Assembly: GCA_025928585.1 (NCBI GenBank)
Contig: JAICJG010000013.1
Span: forward strand, 1-39,849
From: Rhodanobacteraceae bacterium
GTDB lineage: Bacteria > Pseudomonadota > Gammaproteobacteria > Xanthomonadales > Rhodanobacteraceae
Direction: 5' to 3'
DNA: 39,849 bases
The position numbers were made by a program, and so were the translations under genes. Positions 23,972 through 32,742 of the stretch are shown here, in pieces (the first letter of the stretch is position 1; the number at the start of each line of letters is the position of its first letter). The notes beneath the pieces were generated by a model, which ran no database searches, was not told the DNA's origin, and saw only the letters and a program-made list of their open reading frames with translations.

Positions 23972-26389
23972 TCAGAACGGCAGCGTGAGCGTGCTGTCGC
24001 ACGCGAGGATTTGCGCGCGGAAGGCTTCCTGGATGCGCTTCAGCGCTTCCGGATTGTCGGCGTCGAAACGCAGCACCAGCACCGGCGTGGTGTTGGACGC
24101 GCGCACCAGTCCCCAACCGTCCGGCCAGTCGGCGCGCACGCCATCGATGGTGGTGATGCGGGCGCCGTCGAATTGCGCGCGCTCGCGGAAGCGGGCGATG
24201 AAGGGGTGGTTCTGGCCTTCCTCCATCTGGATGTGCAGCTCGGGCGTGGAAACCCCTTTCGGCAGGGTCGCGAAGATCTCCTCGGGCGTGCGGCCGTCCG
24301 GATCGTCGGCGAGGATCTCCAGCAGCCGCGCGGCGGCGTAGACGCCGTCGTCGAAGCCGTACCAGCGTTCGCGGAAGAAGAAGTGTCCGCTCATCTCGCC
24401 GGCGAGTTGCGCGCCGGTTTCCTTCATCTTGGACTTGATCAGCGAGTGCCCGGTCTTCCACATCAGGGGGCTGCCGCCCGCCTGCAGGATCAGCGGCTGG
24501 AGGTGCCCGGTGCATTTGACGTCATAGAGAACCGTCGCGCCGGGGTTGCGGGTGAGCACATCCTGCGCGAACAGCATCAACACGCGGTCGGGGTACACGA
24601 CCTCACCGTCCCTGGTGACGACGCCGAGGCGATCGCCATCGCCGTCGAAGGCGAGCCCGATATCGGCCCCCGTCTTTTTCACGGTGAGGATCAGGTCGGC
24701 GAGGTTCTTCGGCTCCGACGGATCGGGATGGTGGTTCGGGAAAGTGCCATCGACCTCGCAGTACAAGGGGATCGGCTCGCAGCCGATCGCGCGCACCACC
24801 TCCGGCGCCGTGTTGCCGGCGATGCCGTTGCCGCAGTCGACGACCACTTTCAGGGCACGCCCGGTCTGGATGTCCGAGGCAATGCGCTCGATGTATTCCG
24901 GGGCGATGTCGTACTGGCGCAGGCTGCCCTCGCCTTCGGCGAGCCGGCCCTCGACGATCCGCTGGTACAGGTCCTGGATCGCGTCCTCGGCCAGCGTCTC
25001 GCCGCCGATCACGATCTTGAAACCGTTGTAGTCGGGCGGATTGTGGCTGCCGGTCACCGACACGCAGGACCCGGTGTTGAGCTGGAAGGCGGCGAAGTAA
25101 CTGACGGGCGTCGGCACCGCGCCGATGTCGATCACGTCGACGCCGGCCGCACGCAGTCCCTCGATCAGCGCCTCGGAAAGCTCCGGCCCAGACAGCCGCC
25201 CGTCGCGTCCGACCACGATGTCGGAAAGCTGCTGGTCGCGCACCGCGCTACCGATCGCGCGCCCGAGCTGGCGGGCGACGCCCGCGCTCAGCGTCTTCCC
25301 GAGCACCCCGCGAATGTCGTAGGCGCGGAAGATCCCGCGGTCGAGCATCGCCTCCTCGTGCCGGGCAGGAGCGGCAGCCGGTGCGGCTTCCGTGCTGGCC
25401 TCTGCTGGGGCCGGCGTCGTCGGCGCGCGCCGCGGTGGCGGTGGCGAGGCCGCGATCACCTCGGACAATGCCGGTTCTTCCGCGGCCGGAGCTCCGCCCA
25501 GGCGCCCGCGCAAGCGCGGGCGCGACCACAACAGGGCGAGGCCCGCCAGCAACGCGACGATCGCCAGCACCAGCGCGGCGACGAGTGAACGGGTGATCGG
25601 CAACCAGGACTCGGGGGGCGCCGAGGCCACCACGAACAGGCTGTGGGGAATGGGGATGCCGGCGTCCTCCGCCGCGGAGAGGCTGCTTTCGCCGACGCTG
25701 TCCAGCACCACGTCGCCCGACTTGCCGGTCTGGCGAAGCTCCAGGCGTCCGGCACGAATCCCGGGCATGCTCATCGCAATGCGCAGCGGCGAGTCGCGAA
25801 AATCGACGGTTGCATATGCGAGCACCGTGCCGTCGGGGGCGGTGACCGGGCCTGCGAAACTGAGTGTTCGTGCCACCGGTGATTGCGCGGGCCCGACCCC
25901 GGCGTCGCCGAGCGCAGCCATCAACTGCGCCGCCCGCGCGTAGCCGAGCTGCTGCAGGTTGCCGCGCAGCACCTCGTTCAGCTGGGCGCTGTAGAGGGTG
26001 ACGGCCTGCGCGCCGTCGATGTCGGACTGGATGCGCGCCGCCGCGGCGGTGCGCGACGCGGCATCGCCACCCGGGGAGAGCTGCGCCACCACCGCCGGCT
26101 GCGCGAGCGCGCGCGCGACTTCGGCGCGTTTGGCAGCGACGATCGATGCGATCTTGTGCGCGGCCTGCTGCTTGCCACGCGCCAACGCCTGGGTCGCCGA
26201 CGCCTGGCGGGTGATCTGCCAGGTCTGCCAACCCATGAACAGCCCGAACAGCACCAGCAGCGTGCCGAGCGCGAGCACGAGATCGGCGGTGACCTCGGCG
26301 AGGCCGCGCTGGAGGCTGAAACGGGCGCGCACGGCGCGTGCGGCGGCGTGCACGGTGGGCGCCTTCGTGACCGTGGATTCGTTGTTCAT
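23972..26389 (-). CDS. algC: membrane-anchored phosphomannomutase/phosphoglucomutase (AlgC-like)
   Basis: An 805-residue protein. Residues about 350-805 are an alpha-D-phosphohexomutase very close to AlgC, which interconverts mannose or glucose 6- and 1-phosphates for LPS and exopolysaccharide precursors. Catalytic Ser448 is in TGSHNPPDYNGFK, the metal loop is DGDGDRLGVV, and the sugar-specificity loop is GEMSGHFFF. The N-terminal 345 residues are extra: a membrane helix at about 36-57, a region of about 200 residues probably in the periplasm, a second helix at about 266-288, and a Pro/Ala-rich linker. This extension is seen in Xanthomonadales relatives. The ATG lies 1 nt after the dut stop, so the gene ends the coaC-coaB-dut operon. 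Confidence 0.92.
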   Translation of the reverse strand: MNNESTVTKAPTVHAAARAVRARFSLQRGLAEVTADLVLALGTLLVLFGLFMGWQTWQITRQASATQALARGKQQAAHKIASIVAAKRAEVARALAQPAVVAQLSPGGDAASRTAAAARIQSDIDGAQAVTLYSAQLNEVLRGNLQQLGYARAAQLMAALGDAGVGPAQSPVARTLSFAGPVTAPDGTVLAYATVDFRDSPLRIAMSMPGIRAGRLELRQTGKSGDVVLDSVGESSLSAAEDAGIPIPHSLFVVASAPPESWLPITRSLVAALVLAIVALLAGLALLWSRPRLRGRLGGAPAAEEPALSEVIAASPPPPRRAPTTPAPAEASTEAAPAAAPARHEEAMLDRGIFRAYDIRGVLGKTLSAGVARQLGRAIGSAVRDQQLSDIVVGRDGRLSGPELSEALIEGLRAAGVDVIDIGAVPTPVSYFAAFQLNTGSCVSVTGSHNPPDYNGFKIVIGGETLAEDAIQDLYQRIVEGRLAEGEGSLRQYDIAPEYIERIASDIQTGRALKVVVDCGNGIAGNTAPEVVRAIGCEPIPLYCEVDGTFPNHHPDPSEPKNLADLILTVKKTGADIGLAFDGDGDRLGVVTRDGEVVYPDRVLMLFAQDVLTRNPGATVLYDVKCTGHLQPLILQAGGSPLMWKTGHSLIKSKMKETGAQLAGEMSGHFFFRERWYGFDDGVYAAARLLEILADDPDGRTPEEIFATLPKGVSTPELHIQMEEGQNHPFIARFRERAQFDGARITTIDGVRADWPDGWGLVRASNTTPVLVLRFDADNPEALKRIQEAFRAQILACDSTLTLPF

Positions 26390-26390
26390 G

Positions 26391-26870
26391 TCAGTCGACT
26401 CCGGTGGAGCCGAATCCCCCGACGCCACGTCCGCTCGGTGCAAATTCATCGACCATCCGCCATGCCACGCGCGCCACCGGCGTCACCAGCAACTGCGCGA
26501 TGCGGTCCCCCGGACGGATGGTAAATGGCACGTTGCCACGGTTCCAGCACGAAATCATCAGCGGCCCCTGGTAGTCGGCGTCGATCAATCCGGTGAGATT
26601 GCCGAGCACGAGTCCGTGCTTGTGGCCGAGACCCGAGCGGGGCAGGATCAGCGCACACCAGCCCGGGTCGGCGATGTGGATCGCGAGCCCGGTCGGGATC
26701 AACGCACTCTCACCCGGGGCGAGCACCACCTCGGCTTCCGGCGCCGCCCGCAAGTCCATCGCGGCGCTGCCCTCGGTTGCATAGCCGGGCAACGGGATGC
26801 TGTCGCCGAGCCGCGCATCGAGGCGCTTCAGGTCGACCGCGACGGCGCGGCCGGGCGCGCGGGGGTTCAT
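26391..26870 (-). CDS. dut: dUTP diphosphatase
   Basis: A 159-residue trimeric dUTPase that hydrolyses dUTP to dUMP, preventing uracil incorporation and feeding dTMP synthesis. All five motifs are visible: AAMDLRAA (I), [11 protein letters not shown] (II), [11 protein letters not shown] (III), RPGDRIAQL (IV) and the C-terminal [11 protein letters not shown] (V). Length is typical. The ATG overlaps the coaB TGA as ATGA, and the next gene begins 1 nt after the stop. The coaBC-dut-phosphomannomutase order is the standard one in Xanthomonadales. Confidence 0.97.
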   Translation of the reverse strand: MNPRAPGRAVAVDLKRLDARLGDSIPLPGYATEGSAAMDLRAAPEAEVVLAPGESALIPTGLAIHIADPGWCALILPRSGLGHKHGLVLGNLTGLIDADYQGPLMISCWNRGNVPFTIRPGDRIAQLLVTPVARVAWRMVDEFAPSGRGVGGFGSTGVD

Positions 26871-27589
26871 GCGTGCCTCCCCGCGCGGAAACGCCCGGCG
26901 ATCCGCGCGACCAGCGCATTGGCGATTTCCAGCTTGGAGGCGCGCGGCAAGGCTTCGCTGCCGCCGGGCCAGAACAGTTCCACGGCGTTGTCGTCGGCGC
27001 CGATGCCGACGTGTTCGTCGACGAGATTGGCAACCAGCATGTCGAGCTTCTTGCGCTCGAGCTTCTTGCGCGCACGTTCCGCCACGCGCTCGGTCTCGGC
27101 CGCGAAGCCGACCACGAACGGGCGCGGGTCCAGCGCCGCGACCTCGGCAAGGATGTCCGGATTCTCGACGAGCTCCAGCGCCCGTGCGCCGCGGGTGCCC
27201 TTCTTGATCTTGTGGGACGAGTATTCGGCGACCCGCCAGTCGGCGACCGCCGCGGTGGCAATGAAAATATCGGCGCCCCTGACCGCCTCGAGCACCGCGT
27301 CGCGCATCTGCAGGGCGCTCCGCACGTCGACCCGCAACACGACCTTCGCCGGGGTGGCGAGCGCCACCGGCCCGGCGACCAGGGTCACCTCGGCACCCGC
27401 AAGCGAGGCGGCTTCGGCGATCGCAAAGCCCATCTTGCCGGAGCTGCGGTTGCCGAGAAAACGCACCGGGTCGATGTCCTCGTAGGTCGGCCCGGCATTC
27501 ACCACGACCCGCGCGCCAGCCAGCGTGGCCGAGTCGCGTCCAGACGATTTCACGTGCACCCCCCGGCCGTCATCGCCACCGCCGCTCAT
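26867..27589 (-). CDS. coaB: phosphopantothenate-cysteine ligase (CoaB, separate or frameshift-linked part of CoaBC)
   Basis: A 240-residue CoaB domain that joins cysteine to 4'-phosphopantothenate. After a 22-residue non-conserved Gly/Ser-rich N-terminus it reads [45 protein letters not shown] and VGFAAETE, all diagnostic; the Asn of NRSSG and the Lys of KIKK are the catalytic residues known in E. coli. In most bacteria CoaB is the C-terminal half of a fused CoaBC, but here it is in a different frame from CoaC. The first ATG of this frame overlaps the coaC TGA in ATGA (27586-27589), so it can be made by translational coupling or by a -1 frameshift upstream. Confidence 0.9.
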   Translation of the reverse strand: MSGGGDDGRGVHVKSSGRDSATLAGARVVVNAGPTYEDIDPVRFLGNRSSGKMGFAIAEAASLAGAEVTLVAGPVALATPAKVVLRVDVRSALQMRDAVLEAVRGADIFIATAAVADWRVAEYSSHKIKKGTRGARALELVENPDILAEVAALDPRPFVVGFAAETERVAERARKKLERKKLDMLVANLVDEHVGIGADDNAVELFWPGGSEALPRASKLEIANALVARIAGRFRAGRHA

Positions 27590-28161
27590 GCAAGATGCAT
27601 TCCCCCCGGCGCGAGCAATGCCTGGACCAACTGCTGCGGTTCGAGCATCCGTCCCGGCCCGCTCTCGCCCTCGGCGAGCGGCCCGTCGGCGGGTCCGAGC
27701 ACCGCGACCCCGCGCTCGCGCAAGCACGCAACGTTGGCCTGCGTCGCCGGATGCAGCCACATGCGGTGGTTCATCGCCGGCGCCACCGCAAGCGGGGCGG
27801 TCGCGGCCAGGCACAGGGTCGAAAGCAGGTCGCCGGCGAAGCCGTGCGCGAGCTTGGCCAGCATGTCCGCCGAGGCCGGCGCGATCAGGATGGCGTCGGC
27901 CCAGCGGGCAAGTTCCAGGTGCCCCATTCCCATTTCCGCGGCTTCGTCCCACAGGCCTCCGCGAACCGACTGGCCCGACAGGGCCTGGAACGTCAGCGGC
28001 GTCACGAAACGTCCGGCACCCTCCGTCATCACCACGCGCACGTCGGCGCCGGCATCGCGCAGGCGCCGCACCACTTCGCAAGCCTTGTACGCGGCGATGC
28101 CACCCGAGACCCCGAGCAGAACGTGTCGATTTTCGCTCGAGCGATGCTCGCTTGCGTTCAC
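27586..28161 (-). CDS. coaC: phosphopantothenoylcysteine decarboxylase (CoaC, separate or frameshift-linked part of CoaBC)
   Basis: A 191-residue flavin-dependent decarboxylase domain that makes 4'-phosphopantetheine. It reads [15 protein letters not shown] at the N-terminus, with the catalytic His-region and FMN contacts. [26 protein letters not shown] and [18 protein letters not shown] (the PAMN substrate motif) follow. The start is GTG at 28161. The frame stops at TGA 27588-27586, right where CoaBC would continue into the ligase. A G-GGG-GGA run (27607-27601) lies 4 codons before the stop and in the correct phase for a -1 shift into coaB. Confidence 0.9.
   Translation of the reverse strand: MNASEHRSSENRHVLLGVSGGIAAYKACEVVRRLRDAGADVRVVMTEGAGRFVTPLTFQALSGQSVRGGLWDEAAEMGMGHLELARWADAILIAPASADMLAKLAHGFAGDLLSTLCLAATAPLAVAPAMNHRMWLHPATQANVACLRERGVAVLGPADGPLAEGESGPGRMLEPQQLVQALLAPGGMHLA
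27601..27607 (-). other. possible -1 slippery heptamer between coaC and coaB
   Basis: G GGG GGA in the coaC frame fits the X XXY YYZ pattern. A -1 slip here would bypass the coaC stop 13 nt downstream and read straight into the coaB frame, giving one CoaBC chain. The homopolymer is also a place where a sequencing or replication indel could occur. I see no clear stimulatory hairpin or upstream Shine-Dalgarno. Confidence 0.4.
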
Positions 28162-28280
28162 GTCGGAATCCGCTGACAGCCCGGCAGGCGGCTAGCTTAC
28201 CGGATTCGAGCATCTTGCCCGCTGGGTGGCGGCGAGCGTTGTCGCGATCATTGCGCCATGGCGAGCAACCATCGACGGCG

Positions 28281-28397
28281 CCGGGCCCCAGCCCGGACTT
28301 TTGCGGCTCCGCAGCCGGCTTCGCCGCCAGAGGCCGGCCTCCGCAAATGGCCGCTGGCGCGCTGCGCAGCCAGCCCGCCTCCGCGCTGCACCCGGGC
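28281..28397. other. GC-rich multi-hairpin spacer between coaC and radC
   Basis: Several nested inverted repeats occur in 117 nt: CCGGGC/GCCCGG (28281-28296), TTTGCGG/CCGCAAA (28300-28347) and GCTGGC/GCCAGC (28353-28374). It ends 19 nt before the radC ATG. It may be a decayed palindromic repeat or a structured radC leader. Confidence 0.4.
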
Positions 28398-28415
28398 TCC
28401 TGCCGGTCCGCCACC

Positions 28416-29081
28416 ATGAGCATCAAGGATTGGCCCGCAGGCGAGCGGCCCCGCGAAAAACTGCTGGCGCGAGGCGGCGCCGCGTTGACACCCGCGGAAC
28501 TCGTCGCGATCCTGCTGGGCAGCGGCGTGCGCGGCACCAGCGCCGTCGATCTGGGACGCGCGCTGTTGAGCCACGCGGGCAGCCTGTCCGCACTGCTCGC
28601 CGCGGAGCCGGCGAGCCTGCCGGGGCTCGGCCCCGCCAAGCGCGCGCGGCTGGTGGCGGCGCTCGAACTCGCGCGGCGCTGTCTCGCCGAGGAGCTCTCC
28701 GCGCGTCCGTCGCTCACGAGTCCCCGCGACAGCGCCGCGTTCCTGAAGGCGCAGCTCGCGCACAGACCCTACGAAGTGTTCGCCTGCCTGTTCCTCGACA
28801 ACCGGCACCGGGTATTGGCGTTCGAGGAACTGTTCCGCGGGACCCTGGACGGCGCGAGCGTCCATCCGCGCGAGGTCGTGCGGGCGTCGCTGAAGCACAA
28901 CGCAGCGGCGGTGATCCTCGCGCACAATCATCCGAGCGGCGTCGCGGAGCCTTCGGCAGCCGATCGCAATATCACCCACCAGCTCCGCGACGCCCTGCAA
29001 CTGGTCGGCGTGCGGGTACTCGACCATCTGGTGATCGGCACCGGCGAGCCAACCTCGATGGCGGCACGTGGGCTGATCTGA
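28416..29081 (+). CDS. radC: RadC-family JAB-domain protein
   Basis: A 221-residue RadC-family protein. The N-terminal half has a helix-hairpin-helix-like segment ([13 protein letters not shown]). The C-terminal JAB/MPN domain keeps the zinc motif in [18 protein letters not shown] (H-x-H-x10-D) and an upstream Glu. RadC is widespread, but the old link to DNA repair in E. coli was not confirmed, so its real role is open. The ATG at 28416 gives the family N-terminus [16 protein letters not shown]. It is divergent from the coaC operon, as usual in this lineage. Confidence 0.95.
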   Translation: MSIKDWPAGERPREKLLARGGAALTPAELVAILLGSGVRGTSAVDLGRALLSHAGSLSALLAAEPASLPGLGPAKRARLVAALELARRCLAEELSARPSLTSPRDSAAFLKAQLAHRPYEVFACLFLDNRHRVLAFEELFRGTLDGASVHPREVVRASLKHNAAAVILAHNHPSGVAEPSAADRNITHQLRDALQLVGVRVLDHLVIGTGEPTSMAARGLI

Positions 29082-29143
29082 AGCAGCCCCGGTTGAACTT
29101 CTGCCCGCTGCCCCTTGACATCCGCTCCGCCCGCCGATCCCAC

Positions 29144-29152
29144 TTATTCACA
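29144..29152 (+). promoter_or_regulatory. DnaA-box-like site 1
   Basis: TTATTCACA, one mismatch from the consensus TTATCCACA, in the AT-richer radC-argS spacer. A TTGACA hexamer lies at 29115-29120, but no -10 is correctly spaced from it. Confidence 0.3.
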
Positions 29153-29307
29153 ACACGACCGCACAAGCGTTTGCCGGGCAATTTTCTCGTGTTTTCGTTA
29201 AACAGCGCGCAAGTGGTTGTAGTTAGTAATGTTTGCTAACTGACTCCTTGCGTAACGGGCTCTCCGAGGTCGTCCCAGGCGCAGGACCCGCATGAGTATC
29301 CACCAAG

Positions 29308-29316
29308 TTATCCACA
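29308..29316 (+). promoter_or_regulatory. DnaA-box-like site 2
   Basis: TTATCCACA, an exact match to the DnaA-box consensus, in the same orientation as site 1 and just upstream of the argS promoter. Confidence 0.4.
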
Positions 29317-29325
29317 GGAAGCGAT

Positions 29326-29355
29326 TTGGTCGCAGACCATCCGCTGCGCTACGAT
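29326..29355 (+). promoter_or_regulatory. putative argS promoter
   Basis: TTGGTC (29326-29331) and TACGAT (29350-29355) with an 18-nt spacer. The -10 overlaps the upstream ATG at 29354, which argues that the real argS start is the GTG at 29387. Confidence 0.4.
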
Positions 29356-29386
29356 GCCGGATCGTCCCGTTCCTGCCCATTCTCAC

Positions 29387-31150
29387 GTGAAAGACGCCCT
29401 GAGCGAGTTGCTGCTGCGTGCGCTCGAAAGCCTGCGCCGCGCCGAAGCGGTCGATGTTGCCACCCCCGATTTCGTGATCGAACGGACCCGTTCACGCGAG
29501 CACGGCGACTTCGCCTGCAACGCGGCGCTGGTGCTCGCCCCCACTTTGCGCCAGAAACCTCGCGACATCGCCGGGGAAATCGTCGGCGCCCTGCCCGAAA
29601 GCCCGCTGGTCCACCGGGTCGAGGTGGCGGGGCCCGGGTTCATCAACTTCTTCCTGACCGACCGCGCATGGCAGGACGAAATCCGCCGCGTCCTCCACGA
29701 GGGGGCGAACTACGGGCATTGCCAGATCGGTCGCGGCCGCCCGGTGGGGGTCGAATTCGTATCGGCCAATCCCACCGGCCCGCTGCACGTCGGGCACGCC
29801 CGCAATGCGGTGATCGGTGACACGCTCGCTCGCCTGCACGCCGCGACCGGCTGGCAGGTATACCGCGAGTACTACTACAACGATGCCGGCGCGCAGATCA
29901 ACAACTTGGCGCTGTCGGTGCAGGCCCGCATCAAGGGGATCGAACCGGAAGACCCGCGCTGGCCGGCCGACGGCTACCGCGGGGAGTACATCCGCGACAT
30001 AGCGCGCGATTACGCGAGCGGCGCGGCGGTCGAGGCCGGTCACCCCCACGGCGATTACAACCGTGAACACACCCGCGAACTGGCGCGCGACGACGTCGGC
30101 GGGGCGGCGCCCGGGACCACGGGTGACCGCCTCCCCGGCAAGCAGGATCCGGACGATCTCGATGCGATCCGTGACTTCGCGGTGGCGTGGCTGCGCCGCG
30201 AGCAGGACGAGGATCTGCGCACCTTCGGCGTCGAATTCGACAGCTATTTCCTCGAGTCTTCGCTGTACCGCGAAGGCCAGGTGGAACGCGTGGTGGAGCG
30301 CATCGCGCAGCAGGGACACAGTTACGAGGACGACGGTGCGCTGTGGTTGCGGAGCACGGATTTCGGCGACGACAAGGACCGCGTGATGCGGAAGTCGGAC
30401 GGCGCCTACACCTATTTCGTGCCGGACGTCGCCTACCACCTCTCCAAGTGGGAACGCGGCTACAAGCGCGCAATGACGGTACTTGGCGCCGACCACCACG
30501 GCTCGCTGACGCGGGTGCGCGCCGGACTGCAGGCGCTCGAGATCGGCATTCCGAAGGACTGGCCGGAATACGTGCTGTACCAGATGGTGACGGTGATGAA
30601 GGGCGGCGAGGAAGTGAAGATTTCCAAGCGCGCCGGCAGCTACGTCACGCTGCGCGACCTGATCGGGATGGCCGGGCTCGACGCCACCCGCTATTTCATG
30701 GTCGCGCGCAAGAGCGATTCGCAACTGGTGTTCGACATCGACCTCGCCCGTTCGCAAACCAACGACAACCCCGTCTACTACATCCAGTATGCACACGCGC
30801 GGGTGTGCTCGGTGCAGCGGCAAATGCACGAGCGCTCGCTCGTGTTCGAGCAACACGAGGCGCTGAAGCATCTCGACCGGCTCGACAGCGCACCCGCGCG
30901 CAACGTGATGGTCGGGATATCGCGCTTCCCGGAAATCGTCGCGGCCGCGGCCGGCAACTTCGAACCGCACCTGCTGGCGCAATACCTGCGGGAGCTGGCC
31001 GGCGCGTTCCACGTCTGGTACAACGCCGAGCAGTTCCTGGTGGACGACGAGGCCTTGCGCAACGCCCGCGTGGCATTGGCCTACGCGACGCGCCAGGTGC
31101 TCGCCAACGGGCTCGGGATGCTCGGGGTATCGGCACCCGCGTCGATGTGA
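29387..31150 (+). CDS. argS: arginyl-tRNA synthetase
   Basis: A 587-residue class I synthetase charging tRNA-Arg. The HIGH motif is HVGH (134-137), and the KMSKS-equivalent is KISKRAG, the degenerate form usual in Arg[21 protein letters not shown] and the DALR-type anticodon-binding C-terminus with YAHAR are present. GTG at 29387 is preferred because family proteins begin at [12 protein letters not shown] and the ATG at 29354 sits in a predicted -10 box; with that ATG the protein is 11 residues longer. Residues about 211-255 (Gly/His/Asp-rich, containing [18 protein letters not shown]) look longer than the equivalent loop of relatives. Confidence 0.95.
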   Translation: MKDALSELLLRALESLRRAEAVDVATPDFVIERTRSREHGDFACNAALVLAPTLRQKPRDIAGEIVGALPESPLVHRVEVAGPGFINFFLTDRAWQDEIRRVLHEGANYGHCQIGRGRPVGVEFVSANPTGPLHVGHARNAVIGDTLARLHAATGWQVYREYYYNDAGAQINNLALSVQARIKGIEPEDPRWPADGYRGEYIRDIARDYASGAAVEAGHPHGDYNREHTRELARDDVGGAAPGTTGDRLPGKQDPDDLDAIRDFAVAWLRREQDEDLRTFGVEFDSYFLESSLYREGQVERVVERIAQQGHSYEDDGALWLRSTDFGDDKDRVMRKSDGAYTYFVPDVAYHLSKWERGYKRAMTVLGADHHGSLTRVRAGLQALEIGIPKDWPEYVLYQMVTVMKGGEEVKISKRAGSYVTLRDLIGMAGLDATRYFMVARKSDSQLVFDIDLARSQTNDNPVYYIQYAHARVCSVQRQMHERSLVFEQHEALKHLDRLDSAPARNVMVGISRFPEIVAAAAGNFEPHLLAQYLRELAGAFHVWYNAEQFLVDDEALRNARVALAYATRQVLANGLGMLGVSAPASM

Positions 31151-31226
31151 CGATCCGGTTCTTTCTTCAACGATGTGAAGCGGCCCGTGGCCGCGCCGCA
31201 CGCACACACGCATTCGAGGGCAGGCA

Positions 31227-31850
31227 GTGGCAAACCAACGCAACGGCAGACAGGCGGTACGCAACGGCGGCTCCGGGATTCCCGGTTGGGGGCTGTTCCT
31301 CGGCGGTGTGGTGCTCGGCATCATCCTGTGCGCACTCGTGGTGTGGAGCGGACGCCTGCCCAGCCTGCGCCGCAACGACCAGCCGCAGGCCAATCCCGAT
31401 GCGGTCGCCGAAAAGGGCAGCGCGCCCGGCATCGCCGGCAGCAGCGCGGCGTCGAGCGCGTCCCAATTCGACTTCTACAAGGTGTTGCCCGAGAAGGAAG
31501 TGGTGATTCCGAGCACGGAACTCTCCGCGATGGCCAAGGCCGAGCAGCAGAAGGCCGCGGCGGCCAACAACGCCACCGCGCCCGCCCCGGCCAGTGCGGC
31601 GCCCACGGCCTCTGCACAAGGCGGATACGTGCTGCAGGTCGGCGCGTTTCCGAGCGCCAGCGACGCGGACGCCATGAAGGCCAAGCTCGCCCTCCAGGGC
31701 TTCACCGCCCACGTGCAGAAGGTGACCCTCGATGGGCAGACCTGGAACCGCGTCCGGATCGGGCCGTTTTCCTCGGCGACGCAACTGCAGGCGGTGCAGA
31801 AGCAGCTTTCCGGCGCCGGCATCCACGCGATTCCGCTGAAGGAAAAATAG
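31227..31850 (+). CDS. SPOR-domain membrane protein (FtsN-like)
   Basis: A 207-residue bitopic protein with a short cytoplasmic N-terminus, one membrane helix (about 19-41), a low-complexity Ala/Pro/Gln periplasmic linker, and a C-terminal SPOR domain (about 131-205: YVLQVGAFPSASDADAMKAKL ... VRIGPFSSATQLQAVQKQL). SPOR domains bind denuded peptidoglycan at the division septum, so a role in cell division is likely. FtsN-like proteins follow argS in many gammaproteobacteria. The start is GTG at 31227 with GAGGG 9 nt upstream. There is no in-frame ATG before the helix. Confidence 0.9.
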   Translation: MANQRNGRQAVRNGGSGIPGWGLFLGGVVLGIILCALVVWSGRLPSLRRNDQPQANPDAVAEKGSAPGIAGSSAASSASQFDFYKVLPEKEVVIPSTELSAMAKAEQQKAAAANNATAPAPASAAPTASAQGGYVLQVGAFPSASDADAMKAKLALQGFTAHVQKVTLDGQTWNRVRIGPFSSATQLQAVQKQLSGAGIHAIPLKEK

Positions 31851-31983
31851 GGGCAGGTGACCGCTGGCGGGGGCGCAGGTCCCGGGTGCATTTCGTGGTG
31901 CCGGATTCTCCAACGATGCGCCCCTCCCACCGCCGATCCGCGTTTGTCGAGCCGGATCGCCCGATGCAATGGAAGGACCGTAC

Positions 31984-32739
31984 ATGCAAGAAAAAACCAT
32001 CCTCGTCACCGGCGCCTCCGCCGGCTTCGGCGCCGCGATCGCGGCGAAATTCGCTGACAGCGGCTGGCGCGTCGTTGCCTGCGCACGGCGCACGGAGCGG
32101 CTCGGGGAATTGACCGGCCGCTTCGGTTCCGGCCGCGTGCATGCGAGCGCATTCGACATCCGCGACGAGGCGGCGATGCGCCAGGCGCTCGACACGCTCC
32201 CCGAAGGCTTCCGCGACATCGACGCCTTGGTCAACAACGCCGGCCTGGCGCTGGGCACGGCGCCCGCGCAAGCCTGCGATCTCGCGCAATGGCGCCAGAT
32301 GATCGACACCAACGTCACTTCGCTGGTCACGCTGACCCGCCTGCTGTTGCCGAAGCTCATCGACCGGCGCGGTGCGATCGTCAACGTCAGCTCGATCTCC
32401 GGCACCTATCCCTACAGGGGCGGCAACGTGTACGGCGCCACCAAGGCGTTCGTCACCCAGTTTTCGCTCGGCCTGCGCACCGACCTGCACGGGACCGGCG
32501 TGCGGGTGACGAATGTCGAACCCGGCATGGCCGAAACCGAATTCACCCTGGTGCGCACGGGAGGCGACCGGTCCGCATCCGACAAGCTGTACCAGGGCGC
32601 GCACCCGATCACGCCCCGGGACATCGCCGACACCGTCTGGTGGGTGGCCAACCTGCCGCCGCACCTCAACGTCAACCGCATCGAGATGATGCCCACCAGC
32701 CAATCGGCGGCGGGGCTGCAGGTCGCGCGGGAATCCTGA
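31984..32739 (+). CDS. ydfG: SDR oxidoreductase, YdfG-like (3-hydroxy acid/serine dehydrogenase)
   Basis: A 251-residue classical SDR that matches E. coli YdfG block by block: TGASAGFGAAIAAKF, DALVNNAGLALG, INVSS-type Ser motif, GGNVYGATKAFVTQFSLGLRTDLHGTGVRVT, and the C-terminal WWVANLPPHLNVNRIEMMPTSQSAAGL. YdfG oxidises L-serine and other 3-hydroxy acids with NADP+ and reduces malonic semialdehyde. The YxxxK is YGATK. The ATG at 31984, with GGAAGGA upstream (31972-31978), gives the correct N-terminus. It converges on speA with only 3 nt between the stops. Confidence 0.9.
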   Translation: MQEKTILVTGASAGFGAAIAAKFADSGWRVVACARRTERLGELTGRFGSGRVHASAFDIRDEAAMRQALDTLPEGFRDIDALVNNAGLALGTAPAQACDLAQWRQMIDTNVTSLVTLTRLLLPKLIDRRGAIVNVSSISGTYPYRGGNVYGATKAFVTQFSLGLRTDLHGTGVRVTNVEPGMAETEFTLVRTGGDRSASDKLYQGAHPITPRDIADTVWWVANLPPHLNVNRIEMMPTSQSAAGLQVARES

Positions 32740-32742
32740 CGG

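Noticed and set aside
26867-28161. coaBC as a pseudogene
   Set aside because: Both halves keep all catalytic motifs, and the junction has a clean ATGA overlap plus an in-phase slippery run. CoaBC is normally essential, so a functional split or an assembly error is more likely than decay.
28225-28280. Tenth copy of the two-stem element (GCGATCATT...GCCATGG)
   Set aside because: Only short fragments resemble the stems. The GTTCTGG box and correct spacing are missing.
29082-29353. Chromosomal replication origin
   Set aside because: There are only two DnaA-like boxes, no dnaA/dnaN/gyrB neighbourhood and no extended AT-rich unwinding region.
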